The position numbers and the translations under genes were made by a program. From NCBI GenBank assembly GCA_018399685.1, contig JAGYOK010000009.1, forward strand, positions 1-60,090: 60,090 nt of DNA, given 5' to 3'. Positions 18,199-26,766 of this stretch are shown here, piece after piece (positions within the stretch are counted from its first letter, which is position 1; each line of letters begins with the position of its first letter). This DNA is from Alphaproteobacteria bacterium (GTDB taxonomy: Bacteria; Pseudomonadota; Alphaproteobacteria; Micavibrionales; Micavibrionaceae). The notes under the pieces were generated by a model. That model ran no database searches, was not told the DNA's origin, and saw nothing but the letters and a program-made list of their open reading frames with translations.

Positions 18199-19326
18199 TT
18201 AACAGGCTTCCAAGGCATGCAAGTGTACACCATTTGTGGCAAGGGATAAAGTGGTTTTGAATTTTTCTTTACGGCACCATGCCAGGAATCTGTCTTCTGG
18301 AACTTTTAATGATATATTTGCCAAATACTCCTGAATTTTGCCGTCACCGTCAAAATCAAATGTTAGATAATGTCCAAGTACACCACTTTTTTGATCGAAT
18401 TCTACTCTGAATTCTGATGCATCAGGGTTAATAGATTTATATGGTGTATCACGTTTGATTCTATGTGCCAGATTTGTTGCAAATTCAGTTTGTTTCCGGT
18501 AAGAGGCTTCGACTTTTTTTGGATCCATGTTACCGTCATGTGTTGTGATAAATAGATCACCTTTTTTTAGAGATTTTCTAATCTCTCTTAGGTTTGTACG
18601 AATTGTTGTTTCTGGAACAACAAGCCTTCCTACGTAATCTCTTTCGGCGCCAACATTGAAAAGAGTGGCTCCAAACATTGTTGCGACCAGTCTTGTATTT
18701 TGTCCGCGCCCCCTAGGTGCCTCGAATCCGTGTTGAAACAAGTCTGTGATGAAACCGCCAACAATTGATTGCGTGAACTTTTCTCTAATCGCGGGAATGC
18801 CTTTTTCGATATATTCGGGGTTGATATCAAAAGCAGTGATGTTGGGCACATGCTTAAACTTTTCAACTATTTTGAGGTCTTTGCGTTCCAAGGCAGGAAC
18901 CGTACCAATACCTAATAGTGCGAAGGCAACAGGTTCTTCAATAAGTGATGGAATTTTTTCGGCAGCTTGTTCTACGAGTTCTGCCTCGCTGGCCATGATG
19001 TAGTATTCAGGGGTGCTTTCCAAAAACTTTGCCCAAAGTTCCGCACCTCTAACAGGGTCGTCGGGAGATTCAGGAAGTGAATATTCCCACTGTCCGAGAT
19101 GCCCTTCTCTTTGTCCGGTTTTAAGGGCAATAACGTCTTGTGTGAACAATTCGTTCCATTTGATTTTAGTGTCATACGATTTTTCCATTTTCCCGCCTTC
19201 TTTGGCGGAAGGCAGATCAAGAGCTCTCGCGGAGGTGCGAGGTGCTTTTCCCACGTTGTGATTCGCTGGTGCCCTCATCTGTATTACATCGTCTGTATCT
19301 GGCTTTTTTTGATACTCAGTAGCCAT
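18199..19326 (-). CDS. EgtD-like histidine-specific methyltransferase family protein
   Basis: The 375-residue protein shows the layout of the EgtD / Methyltransf_33 family, which trimethylates histidine in ergothioneine synthesis. It has the N-terminal substrate loop STPEYYIMASEAELVEQA (EgtD has TPEYYPTRxE), a SAM-binding glycine segment LLGIGTVPALERKDL with the acidic strand AFDINPEYI, and the segment THDGNMDPKKVEASY, which matches EgtD's DxxKDxxxLxxAYxD. The glycine motif is altered from ELGSG. No egtB or other ergothioneine gene is nearby, so the substrate may differ from histidine. It lies between an XRE regulator (36-base gap) and a SemiSWEET (12-base gap). Confidence 0.65.
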   Translation of the reverse strand: MATEYQKKPDTDDVIQMRAPANHNVGKAPRTSARALDLPSAKEGGKMEKSYDTKIKWNELFTQDVIALKTGQREGHLGQWEYSLPESPDDPVRGAELWAKFLESTPEYYIMASEAELVEQAAEKIPSLIEEPVAFALLGIGTVPALERKDLKIVEKFKHVPNITAFDINPEYIEKGIPAIREKFTQSIVGGFITDLFQHGFEAPRGRGQNTRLVATMFGATLFNVGAERDYVGRLVVPETTIRTNLREIRKSLKKGDLFITTHDGNMDPKKVEASYRKQTEFATNLAHRIKRDTPYKSINPDASEFRVEFDQKSGVLGHYLTFDFDGDGKIQEYLANISLKVPEDRFLAWCRKEKFKTTLSLATNGVHLHALEAC

Positions 19327-19362
19327 TTTTCAACCCTATTGTTTATTACCCGGTAGTTTTTT

Positions 19363-20001
19363 TTATGAAGCTTCTGCATTTTCCCATGCTTTATTGAATT
19401 CTTCTTTGAAGAAATTTGCTATCGCATCGCTATGAATTGTATATACCTTGACATTATCCTCAGTGAAATAAATTAAGGCTGCGACATTTGCGTAAATATA
19501 ATATGAAATATTGCTAAAGTTCTGGCTGGGGACACTTCTGTATTCCGCATAATCAGATGCAGTAAAGTTAGGGTCACCTTCTTTTACAATAATTTTAAAA
19601 CGTGCTTTGATGCTTGCCATTCTTTGCTCGTGCAGTTTGGCATAGTCTTTTTCCCATTTGAGAAATTGATCCTCTGACACGTTATTTACGACTACTGTAC
19701 GATCTGTTTTTTCTTTCAGAGTTTCGTAAACATCTTCTAAAAAGGCTCTAAACCCATCATGCCCATACAAAACATTAACTTTTCCTTCTGGGCGTTTTTT
19801 AACACCAGTGGTGTCAATAAACTCAATATCTGCTCGATCAAAAGCAGATACAATTTTTTCAATAGTGGAAGAGTTCGGGTGATTTGTACCATTTTCAATA
19901 CGGGCGATGCCTGTTTGTGACAAACCGGAATGAACAGCCAGTTCTCCCTGGCTCCAGCCAATAAGAGCTCTTGCAGCACGTATTTGTTCAACAGTGGGCA
20001 T
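19363..20001 (-). CDS. XRE-family regulator with C-terminal ligand-type domain
   Basis: Residues 1-60 form a Cro/C1 helix-turn-helix: EQIRAARALIGWSQGELAVHS, then GLSQTGIARIENG and HPNSSTIEKIVSAF. The remaining part of about 150 residues (YGHDGFRAFLEDVYETLK and onwards) is a mixed alpha/beta domain with many aromatic residues. It resembles sensor domains of regulators but was not identified. The gene heads a probable operon with the EgtD-like and SemiSWEET genes and may regulate them. A palindrome at 20135-20150 could be its operator. Confidence 0.85.
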   Translation of the reverse strand: MPTVEQIRAARALIGWSQGELAVHSGLSQTGIARIENGTNHPNSSTIEKIVSAFDRADIEFIDTTGVKKRPEGKVNVLYGHDGFRAFLEDVYETLKEKTDRTVVVNNVSEDQFLKWEKDYAKLHEQRMASIKARFKIIVKEGDPNFTASDYAEYRSVPSQNFSNISYYIYANVAALIYFTEDNVKVYTIHSDAIANFFKEEFNKAWENAEAS

Positions 20002-20331
20002 AAAAAAACCTATGATTATATTATATACTTTTGTTCAGCGCATTTTTACAACAGAAAGCAAACGCTGTTTCATAGTGGGTTATATTTTCCATTTTACAGA
20101 TTGTCCAGTTTTTTCTGCTAAAAATAACGAAAAAATGCATTTATATGCATAAAGTAGGCGCTAATGTGGTTATATTATGGCAAAAATATGGGGATTAATA
20201 TAGTTTCATTTGTAATAAGGCATCTTTGTTAGAAAAAGATATCCTAGAAATTCGATAAGTTGCACGTTAATGTATAAACTTATGGCTCGTACTTTGGATC
20301 GTGACCTATAAAATAGGGGAGGACGCTGGAA
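20002..20331. other. Intergenic divergent promoter region
   Basis: This A+T-rich 330-base gap lies between the divergent XRE gene and the gene at 20332. It holds the palindrome ATGCATTTATATGCAT (20135-20150), a plausible operator for the XRE regulator. GGGGAGG (from 20317) is the ribosome site of the plus-strand gene. No gene is seen inside. Confidence 0.4.
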
Positions 20332-21018
20332 ATGAAATATAAACGCCTAAGGATTAATCCTAAAAAGCAGATTGGCGCTAAATCTAATATAACAATATTT
20401 ATTTTTGTCAGTTTTGCGGCGATCTTTAGTCTGGTGATCCTGGGTTATTTGAAGTGGTCTGATTACGGGAGCGATTCCAAGGTCGGTGTTGTGGGTGAGC
20501 AGGTAAAGCACGCTCAGGAGATTGTTCCCACACCACCTTTGCATGAGCGCATGAAAAAAGAGGTTCTTTCGGCACTGCCAAATGGTGGGGAAGGATTGGT
20601 TCACCCTGAGCCCGTGGAGCTTTATGGGCGCTGGTACGCAAATGTTGCCCCAACTGGGATAGCTGAGTTTACTTTTAAAACAGATAGTTATGAACTTATT
20701 TATGTGGATACGCCGCAAAGCACTCTTCGGAGGTTTTCAGTGGGTAAGTATAATTACGATCCGGCCACCGGTTATCTTGGGCTGTTTCCTGAGTATAACG
20801 CTTTGCCTCCACAACAATATAAAGGGATTAAATATAAAGTTATTACCTCGCGGAATTTTCAGATGGTAGTTTTGCGTAAGCTCGGCGATCCTTCAGTTTA
20901 CTTTACATCTCATGAAAGGGATTTGGCAGGGAAAAACTATCACCCCATTTTCCTTTATGGGGCGTACGGTAAAACGCCGGTACTGGAATTTAAGCCGGTT
21001 GTCGCAAATCAGAAATAA
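20332..21018 (+). CDS. Membrane-anchored periplasmic protein of unknown function
   Basis: The protein of 228 residues has a basic N-terminus and one membrane helix (TIFIFVSFAAIFSLVILGYL, about residues 22-41). A large, probably periplasmic part follows, rich in Tyr, Pro and Gly (VELYGRWYANVAPTGIAEF; SVGKYNYDPATGYLGLFPEY). The beta-rich pattern suggests a small barrel, but no family is recognised. A strong ribosome site GGGGAGG is present. mutM follows after 60 bases. Confidence 0.75.
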   Translation: MKYKRLRINPKKQIGAKSNITIFIFVSFAAIFSLVILGYLKWSDYGSDSKVGVVGEQVKHAQEIVPTPPLHERMKKEVLSALPNGGEGLVHPEPVELYGRWYANVAPTGIAEFTFKTDSYELIYVDTPQSTLRRFSVGKYNYDPATGYLGLFPEYNALPPQQYKGIKYKVITSRNFQMVVLRKLGDPSVYFTSHERDLAGKNYHPIFLYGAYGKTPVLEFKPVVANQK

Positions 21019-21078
21019 GTAATAAGAACACGTACACCCATTATTCTTAAAGCGCGATATTTTTGCAGGAAAACGGAT

Positions 21079-21945
21079 ATGCCAGAGCTTCCAGAAGTCG
21101 AAACGGTTCGAGCCGGAATGGAAATGGCTGTCTGCGGAAAAGCCATAGCAGAAGCCATTGTCCGCCGCTCTGATCTACGCATAAAAGTGCCCTATAATTT
21201 CGCAGAAAGTATAAGAGGGAAAATTGTAAAATCGCTTGCGCGGCGAGGCAAATATATTGTATTCGAGTTTGAAAACGACCCGCACGAGGTGGCAATTTTG
21301 CATCTGGGCATGTCGGGTAGGGTACGTATTTATGCTCCCGAAGATTTCGGTTTATTTTCTTTACGTAAACATGACCACATTATCCTGAAGATGGAGGATA
21401 ACACGACTCTTGTCTATGAAGATCCCAGACGCTTTGGAGCATTCTTTTTGTCCAGAGTGCCCGGAGTTGAAAAAAGTAACAACGGGTGGCGGGATATTTT
21501 TCCTTTTGACACTATGGGGCCGGAGCCGCTGGAAGAAAGTTGGGATGGAAACGCGCTTTATAATGCAGTAAGGAGGCGGAGCGCACCAATAAAGACCTTG
21601 TTGCTGGATCAAAGGGTGGTCGCTGGGCTTGGAAACATCTATGTTTGCGAGGCTTTGTATGCGGCGGGGATAAATCCTAAGCACTTGGGAAAAGATTTAG
21701 CGAAGGCTAAATGCGATGCTCTGGTCAGGGAGCTAAAAGCGGTTCTTTACAGAGCGATAGAGGCGGGAGGCAGCACTTTGCGGGATTATCAAAAGACAGA
21801 TGGTTCGTCCGGATATTTCCAGTATAGCTTCCACGTGTATGGCCGGGAAGGCCTGCCATGTATGAAAAATGGGTGTAAGGGCATTATTTCAAGAATATTA
21901 CAAGGCGGGCGCTCGACCTTCTATTGTTCAACATGCCAGAAATAG
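21079..21945 (+). CDS. mutM: Formamidopyrimidine-DNA glycosylase
   Basis: MutM excises 8-oxoguanine and formamidopyrimidines and nicks the abasic site. The 288-residue protein starts MPELPEVETVRAGM, with the catalytic Pro and Glu at positions 2 and 3 of the precursor. It has the glycine-rich GLGNIYVCEALYAAGI helix-two-turn-helix and ends with a zinc finger (C-x4-C...C-x2-C, CMKNGC and YCSTCQK), which contacts DNA. The length is normal. It lies upstream of rpsT and dnaA, as in many alphaproteobacteria. Confidence 0.97.
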   Translation: MPELPEVETVRAGMEMAVCGKAIAEAIVRRSDLRIKVPYNFAESIRGKIVKSLARRGKYIVFEFENDPHEVAILHLGMSGRVRIYAPEDFGLFSLRKHDHIILKMEDNTTLVYEDPRRFGAFFLSRVPGVEKSNNGWRDIFPFDTMGPEPLEESWDGNALYNAVRRRSAPIKTLLLDQRVVAGLGNIYVCEALYAAGINPKHLGKDLAKAKCDALVRELKAVLYRAIEAGGSTLRDYQKTDGSSGYFQYSFHVYGREGLPCMKNGCKGIISRILQGGRSTFYCSTCQK

Positions 21946-21989
21946 AGTAATATTTTATTGTGATCTATGACCTTAAAGGGCTGATATAA

Positions 21990-22439
21990 ATGAAGATGAC
22001 TTGTAAACATGGTGCTGGTTTAAAATCAAAGACAGGAATGGCTGTTTTTATATTGTCGTTGCTTTTTGCACTTATATATATACGCCCCTCATTTGCTGAT
22101 GGTTTTATGTATAAAGAAGAGGCTATCCAGATGCCTGTGCAGTTCTTTGCTGGAAATCAGGATATCCCGCTTATGCCGGGTTTGGTCGAGCTTGAGGCGC
22201 GTTCGTTTTCTTACGATAAGCCCGAAGGGGAAATCACCGAGATGGTTGCGCGAATGGACGGTGTTACGGCTGAGCAGGTTTTATATTATTACGAAGTGAC
22301 GCTTCCGCAGTTTGGCTGGAATCGCATTATTGATGCCAAAGGCGGCAGTTTTTATCGCAAAAACGAGCATCTTGATTTCTCTTTTGGTACAGAAGATGAG
22401 AATAATTTTGTAAAGATTATGATTCGCCCCAGTCTGTAA
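21990..22439 (+). CDS. Small secreted protein of unknown function
   Basis: The protein of 149 residues has a signal peptide with hydrophobic core MAVFILSLLFALIYI and a likely cleavage after SFADG. The mature part has the segment MPLMPGLVE-like IPLMPGLVELEARSFSYDKP and VLYYYEVTLPQFGWNRI, which recalls short uncharacterised periplasmic proteins common in alphaproteobacteria. It is located 44 bases after mutM, so cotranscription is likely. No catalytic motif is seen. Confidence 0.8.
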   Translation: MKMTCKHGAGLKSKTGMAVFILSLLFALIYIRPSFADGFMYKEEAIQMPVQFFAGNQDIPLMPGLVELEARSFSYDKPEGEITEMVARMDGVTAEQVLYYYEVTLPQFGWNRIIDAKGGSFYRKNEHLDFSFGTEDENNFVKIMIRPSL

Positions 22440-22778
22440 TTTTTTTTTAAGATTAGCGGCCTTCGCCATTTAGGAGAGTTTAAAATCATCAGGATCGGCG
22501 TTTTATCGCTTAATATTGCTTAATATTGATTGTGCCGGTGTAATAGTGATTTTAAAAAATGATTCATAAAATATAACGAATCACTTGACAAGGAAGGCTT
22601 TGGGCGAGTATTAATCTGCCTTCTAATCCACATTAGGGATTGAGATATAAATGGCTTTTAAGCATATACGCGCGTTTTAGAGTGAGTAAGGAAAATACTC
22701 CTGTGGATAAAACTGGGTATAAGGCTGTATATATAATTGTATAAAAGAACGTACATAAAAGATTGAAAAGGTTTAAGA
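22440..22778 (+). promoter_or_regulatory. rpsT upstream region with sigma-70-like promoter and one DnaA box
   Basis: TTGACA (22585-22590), an 18-base spacer and TATTAA (22609-22614) make a good housekeeping promoter, which would give rpsT a leader of about 160 bases. A perfect DnaA box (TGTGGATAA, 22702-22710, consensus TTATCCACA on the other strand) lies in that leader. S20 genes are often controlled at translation, but no known leader structure was recognised here. Confidence 0.45.
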
Positions 22779-23039
22779 ATGGCAAATCACGCATCAGCAA
22801 AGAAACGTGTCCGTCGCAACGAAAAACGTACTGACGTTAATACTTCACGTCGCAGTCGTATCCGTACTTTTGTGAAGAAGGTTGAAGCGGCAATTTTGGC
22901 GAAAGATCCGGATGCAGCTAAAGAGGCTCTAAAGGTTGCTCAGCCTGAGCTTCAGAAGGGTGTGGCGAAGGGTATTATGCATAAAAATACCGTAGCCCGC
23001 AAGATTTCCCGCTTGAGCGCTCGTGTAAAATCTATTTAA
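22779..23039 (+). CDS. rpsT: 30S ribosomal protein S20
   Basis: S20 is a primary binding protein of 16S rRNA. The 86-residue basic protein starts [21 protein letters not shown], the classical S20 start, and ends [18 protein letters not shown]. The length is normal. A potential terminator hairpin lies about 65 bases after the stop. dnaA follows on the same strand after about 600 bases. Confidence 0.97.
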   Translation: MANHASAKKRVRRNEKRTDVNTSRRSRIRTFVKKVEAAILAKDPDAAKEALKVAQPELQKGVAKGIMHKNTVARKISRLSARVKSI

Positions 23040-23103
23040 GATTTTAAGAGTAATAGCTGCTTAAACGCGGTTTTGTAATTAGCTGAAATAATGAATAAAA
23101 AAT

Positions 23104-23133
23104 GCCTTGAATGACATCATTTGAGGCTATTTT
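23104..23133 (+). terminator. Probable terminator of rpsT
   Basis: GCCTTGAATG (23104-23113) pairs with CATTTGAGGC (23118-23127), allowing wobble, across a 4-base loop. TATTTT follows. The U-run is short, so strength is uncertain. Confidence 0.5.
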
Positions 23134-23450
23134 GCTGTTAAAATTCAATGTTTTGAATAAAAATTTCTTTTTTTCGAATTCATGATTTGTTCTTATTGCC
23201 TCACAGCATTTCTTTGGTGTAGTCTATTCTCATCGCTGACAAACGAAGTAACATTTTAAGGTTGATCCTGAAAAATATTTTCGCTGTACTTGTAGGAGTA
23301 TGTGTGTGGAGATAAAAGGATAAAAAACCGGGGGTGGTTAATATTATGCCGCTTACAGGTTTTAGGGGAGGGTCTCTTGAACAGCCTTCATTGTAGGAAA
23401 GCTGCAGTTTTTAGAGAATCTCAGTGATATGCTATATAAATGAGACGGTG

Positions 23451-23480
23451 TTGTGGATGGTATAATACGACTATCCACAA
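23451..23480. promoter_or_regulatory. Inverted pair of DnaA-box-like sites around a TATAAT
   Basis: TTGTGGATGG (23451-23460) and CTATCCACAA (23471-23480) form a near-perfect inverted repeat (9 of 10 positions). The first eight bases of each arm match the DnaA box. The 10 bases between contain TATAAT (23461-23466). The site lies about 170 bases before dnaA, so it may be the autoregulated dnaA promoter, or part of an origin (inference). The matching -35 is weak. Confidence 0.5.
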
Positions 23481-23648
23481 GGGAGATTTATGACCTGATG
23501 CAGCGTGTTTGTGTAAAGCAAAGCTTATGTACGTGTATGGCACGAAATTTAGTCGTTGTGTGGACTGTTTGCTTAAAAGGCGTACGTTGACTGAAGTTAA
23601 GGCTAATAATTAAAATATAAAATAACAAGAATGAGTGGAGAAGAACCA

Positions 23649-25088
23649 ATGTCTGAAATTTCAAGTAAACAATCGGCGCAGTTAAGCCAAAATACATCTA
23701 ATCTGGAAGATGCGCCTCTTGAGCCGACACCGGATATTCAGGCATTGTGGACATACGTACACAATGAAATGCGTCAGGAATTTGGTGAGGCGGTGTTTCG
23801 TAGCTGGCTTAAACCATTGACATTGCGGGCATATTATCATGGAACAATGGAAGTTTCTGTTCCTACGCGTTTTATGCGTGACTGGATACAGACTCATTAT
23901 GCCCAGCGCATTTCTGCCATGTGTAGTGATAAAAATTCAGAGATCAAGCGTGTTCAGATTGTTGTTGTCCAAAATGCTATTATGGATGATGCGTTTGTCC
24001 CTCAAAATGCGGATGGAAGCCCCAGTGTTCGCGGGCAAGAAGATCTCCGCGCTGCGATTGCCGAGATTTCTTCTCCGCTGGATCCGCGCTTTACTTTTGA
24101 TAATTATGTAGTGGGCAAGCCTAACGCTTTGGCTCATGCAGCGGCGCGCCGCGTTGTCGAGAGCGCCAGCCTGCCATTTAATCCGCTTTTTCTTTATGGG
24201 GGCGTCGGTCTTGGTAAGACTCACCTGATGCACGCTATTGCCCATACAATTCATGAAACGGCGCCTGAGAAAATTGTTATGTATCTTTCTGCAGAGAAAT
24301 TTATGTACCAGTTTGTGAAGGCTTTGCGCGCTAATGACACGATGAGCTTTAAAGAGCAATTCCGCAGCGTCGACGTTCTAATCATTGATGACATACAGTT
24401 TATTGCCGGTAAAGAATCAACACAGGAAGAGTTTTTCCATACGTTCAATGCTCTGGTTGACCAGAACAAGCAGATTATTATTTCTGCAGACCGCGCTCCA
24501 AGCGATTTGAACGGTATTGAAGAGCGCTTGCGTTCCCGGCTTGCCTGGGGGCTGGTTGCAGACATACATCCTTCTACGTACGAGCTGCGCCTTGGTATCT
24601 TGCACTCCAAGCGGGCGCAACTGGGCGCGGATGTTCCTGACAGCGTGCTTGAATTTCTGGCATTGAAGGTTACATCCAATATTCGTGAGCTGGAGGGAGC
24701 TTTGAACCGAATCGTTGCTCATGCGGATGTTTCGCGGCAAGAGATTACTTTGGAATCGACCCAGGATGTTTTGCAGGACCTTCTTCGTGCGCATGATCGC
24801 CGCATCACGATCGATGAAATCCAGCGCAAAGTTGCCGAACATTACAATCTTCGTCTTTCCGACATGCATTCGGCGCGGCGCGCAAGAAACGTTGCTCGAC
24901 CTCGTCAGGTTGCTATGTACCTGTCAAAGCTGCTTACGGCACGCTCATTGCCCGAAATTGGCCGAAAGTTCGGTGGCCGTGACCATACGACGGTGATGCA
25001 TGCGATTCGCAAGGTTGAGGAGTTGATGGGCGATGATGCACAAATCGCTCAGGATGTAGAAGTGGTTCGCCGCGCTTTGACTGGTTGA
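23649..25088 (+). CDS. dnaA: Chromosomal replication initiator protein DnaA
   Basis: DnaA binds DnaA boxes and melts the origin. The protein of about 479 residues has the four-domain layout. The N-terminal part reads [26 protein letters not shown], and the AAA+ domain begins at [19 protein letters not shown]. Walker A is GGVGLGKTH and Walker B is [13 protein letters not shown]. The C-terminal DnaA signature includes [19 protein letters not shown] and [14 protein letters not shown]. The ATG at 23649 is preferred because GGAGAAG precedes it; an in-frame ATG at 23631 would add six residues but has no ribosome site. It stands apart from dnaN, which is inverted 4 kb away. Confidence 0.96.
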   Translation: MSEISSKQSAQLSQNTSNLEDAPLEPTPDIQALWTYVHNEMRQEFGEAVFRSWLKPLTLRAYYHGTMEVSVPTRFMRDWIQTHYAQRISAMCSDKNSEIKRVQIVVVQNAIMDDAFVPQNADGSPSVRGQEDLRAAIAEISSPLDPRFTFDNYVVGKPNALAHAAARRVVESASLPFNPLFLYGGVGLGKTHLMHAIAHTIHETAPEKIVMYLSAEKFMYQFVKALRANDTMSFKEQFRSVDVLIIDDIQFIAGKESTQEEFFHTFNALVDQNKQIIISADRAPSDLNGIEERLRSRLAWGLVADIHPSTYELRLGILHSKRAQLGADVPDSVLEFLALKVTSNIRELEGALNRIVAHADVSRQEITLESTQDVLQDLLRAHDRRITIDEIQRKVAEHYNLRLSDMHSARRARNVARPRQVAMYLSKLLTARSLPEIGRKFGGRDHTTVMHAIRKVEELMGDDAQIAQDVEVVRRALTG

Positions 25089-25121
25089 TCGCCTGTTGTT
25101 CGAATAATGATTTTACAAGGG

Positions 25122-25149
25122 GCGGTGCTTTTTTAAGTGCCGCTTTTTT
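25122..25149 (+). terminator. Terminator of dnaA
   Basis: GCGGTGCTT (25122-25130) and AAGTGCCGC (25135-25143) form a 9-pair stem with two G-T pairs and a TTTT loop. A run of six T follows. It lies 33 bases after the dnaA stop codon. Confidence 0.8.
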
Positions 25150-25286
25150 GTTTGCGGGTTAAGTGGCGGCGTATGATGTCTCCTTATCATCTGATCCTAG
25201 CTATAATGCCGGAAACGAAAACAATGAGGGGTTCTCGTTCCCGGCGGGGGGTGTGGCGGCTTTGATTAATGTGGAGAAGAATCGCA

Positions 25287-25676
25287 TTAATCAAGCGCCA
25301 GAGCTATTGCCGTTTGTGCCAGAGCTATCGCCAGAATGTCCCTGTCATTGCGGCTTTTATAACTATATTTGTGGTTATATTTGTGATTATAAACAAATCT
25401 TTGGGGCGCCGGTTTTTGTATGATTACCTTTTTTACGATGACTTTCCTTCCGGGGCTATAGTATGTCTGGCGCACATATCTATCTTTTTTGTAATGTCTT
25501 GTATTGTGCCCATTATGCTTATTAATCATGGTTCTTTGTTTGTAGGTGTGGTGGCCTCTTGTGTGAGTTTTCTCCCATCTGTAGGTTTCGTGAGCCTGTG
25601 CGTTGCTTGGTGGAATAAGGCAAAATGCCGATAGCAATCCCGCGAGAGCAACTGATTTTATGCGGTTTTTCATCAT
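25287..25676 (-). CDS. Small secreted basic His/Tyr/Lys-rich protein
   Basis: The 129-residue protein has a signal peptide (VALAGLLSAFCLIPPSNAQA) and a mature part unusually rich in His, Tyr, Lys and Arg (KHNGHNTRHYKKDRYVRQTYY; FVYNHKYNHKYSYKSRNDRD). It ends in a hydrophobic, Ala-rich stretch (ILAIALAQTAIALALD). Similar short secreted proteins are known as uncharacterised; binding of metal, DNA or cell wall by the repeated His and Tyr is conceivable. The ribosome site AAAGGA sits 8 bases before the ATG, which supports translation. It faces dnaA convergently. Confidence 0.75.
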   Translation of the reverse strand: MMKNRIKSVALAGLLSAFCLIPPSNAQAHETYRWEKTHTRGHHTYKQRTMINKHNGHNTRHYKKDRYVRQTYYSPGRKVIVKKVIIQKPAPQRFVYNHKYNHKYSYKSRNDRDILAIALAQTAIALALD

Positions 25677-26766
25677 TAACGTGTTCCTTTCGTGCCTGCG
25701 TGTTTAGAAAGCAAGCGAGGTTTTTATTGCTCAACATTCTCTTAAACACAAATTTACTGTGCATTGTTTAGCTGTGGCTAAATAATCGAAGCAAAATTGT
25801 CAGAGTTATGCTCGCTTGCTCTACTTGTTGTTACGGAGGCATATTGATTCGCCCTTTGCAGAAAGTGATTATTTTTGAGTGTTCGTATAACACATTGAAA
25901 GTACTTAATAAAAAACATAAAAACACATACAATAGACTTTATATAGCCATTAATAACCAATAATTTAGCGGAAAAGGCCTCTAAATGGGCATAGTAATCG
26001 TATGCAAGCGCGTTATTTTGATTAATTTGCTGGTATCGTTTGCTGTCTCGCCTTGCCAGCTCAAAATGATAGATGAAAAACAACTATAAGGAATATTGTT
26101 TAGGGCGATTATCTGGATTTATGTGATATTTGGGGGGATTATTGCAAAAATAGCTCTAATACGCCCCATAAATGCACTATATATCCAATTATAATCAATA
26201 ATATACATATTAAACAGATGTTTAAGTATCTTGGGCGCGTACGTGTGGCTGTAAAGCTATGGCGCATAAGCGAGTTTGCTAATTTAAAGAGCTGTTTTTG
26301 AAATCCTTATAAATAGCGGGTGTACGTGCACCGTTTTTGCATATTAGAGCTATTTAGTAAAAATACCCCCTTTGCTTGCGGGTCATTTTGAGGGTGTATG
26401 TGTGGCGGTTATACGGCTTTTGGGGGCTGGACAGCGAGGTTAGTATACTATAACTGATCTTATTTTTTACACTCATAGGGGGAAAATCTTTTCATAATCA
26501 CGCCGTCACCCTTATAATTATTAGCTCTGGTTAAAATAATGATTGAGCAGGCAAGCCCGTAAACTTGTTTGTTTTAACTTTCTCGTTTTAAGACGTTTAA
26601 AGGCTCTAAAGTTAAAAAATTACTTGCTTGACCAGCTATATGTATAGAGATTACGGTCTTAATCCTGGAAAATATAGGGTGTGTGCGTTTATGATCTATA
26701 TTATTTTATATAACAATTACTTACGTGATAAATAAGAGATAAATACCAATCGCTGGAGATACAAAA
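25677..26766. other. 1.1-kb A+T-rich gene-free region upstream of bioB
   Basis: No convincing gene is seen in either strand over about 1.1 kb, the longest empty stretch of the window. It contains a perfect 14-bp inverted repeat (AAATAGCTCTAATA at 26148-26161 and its complement at 26342-26355) about 180 bases apart. It also holds two GTACGTG motifs (26239-26245 and 26322-26328). No perfect DnaA box or known riboswitch was recognised. It could hold a small RNA, a replication or partition site, or a decayed mobile element. Confidence 0.5.
26148..26355. repeat. 14-bp perfect inverted repeat enclosing 180 bases
   Basis: AAATAGCTCTAATA (26148-26161) and TATTAGAGCTATTT (26342-26355) are exact reverse complements. 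The enclosed A+T-rich sequence encodes nothing visible. It could be a small non-autonomous transposable element or the ends of a structured RNA; no direct flanking duplication is obvious. Confidence 0.45.

Noticed and set aside
25163-25423. Plus-strand frame after dnaA
   Set aside because: It overlaps the secreted His/Tyr-rich gene on the other strand, which has a signal peptide and a ribosome site, and it runs through the region after the dnaA terminator without one.
26680-26766. BioR or BirA operator before bioB
   Set aside because: Neither the TTATMKATAA palindrome nor the TTGTAAACC-type operator is matched.
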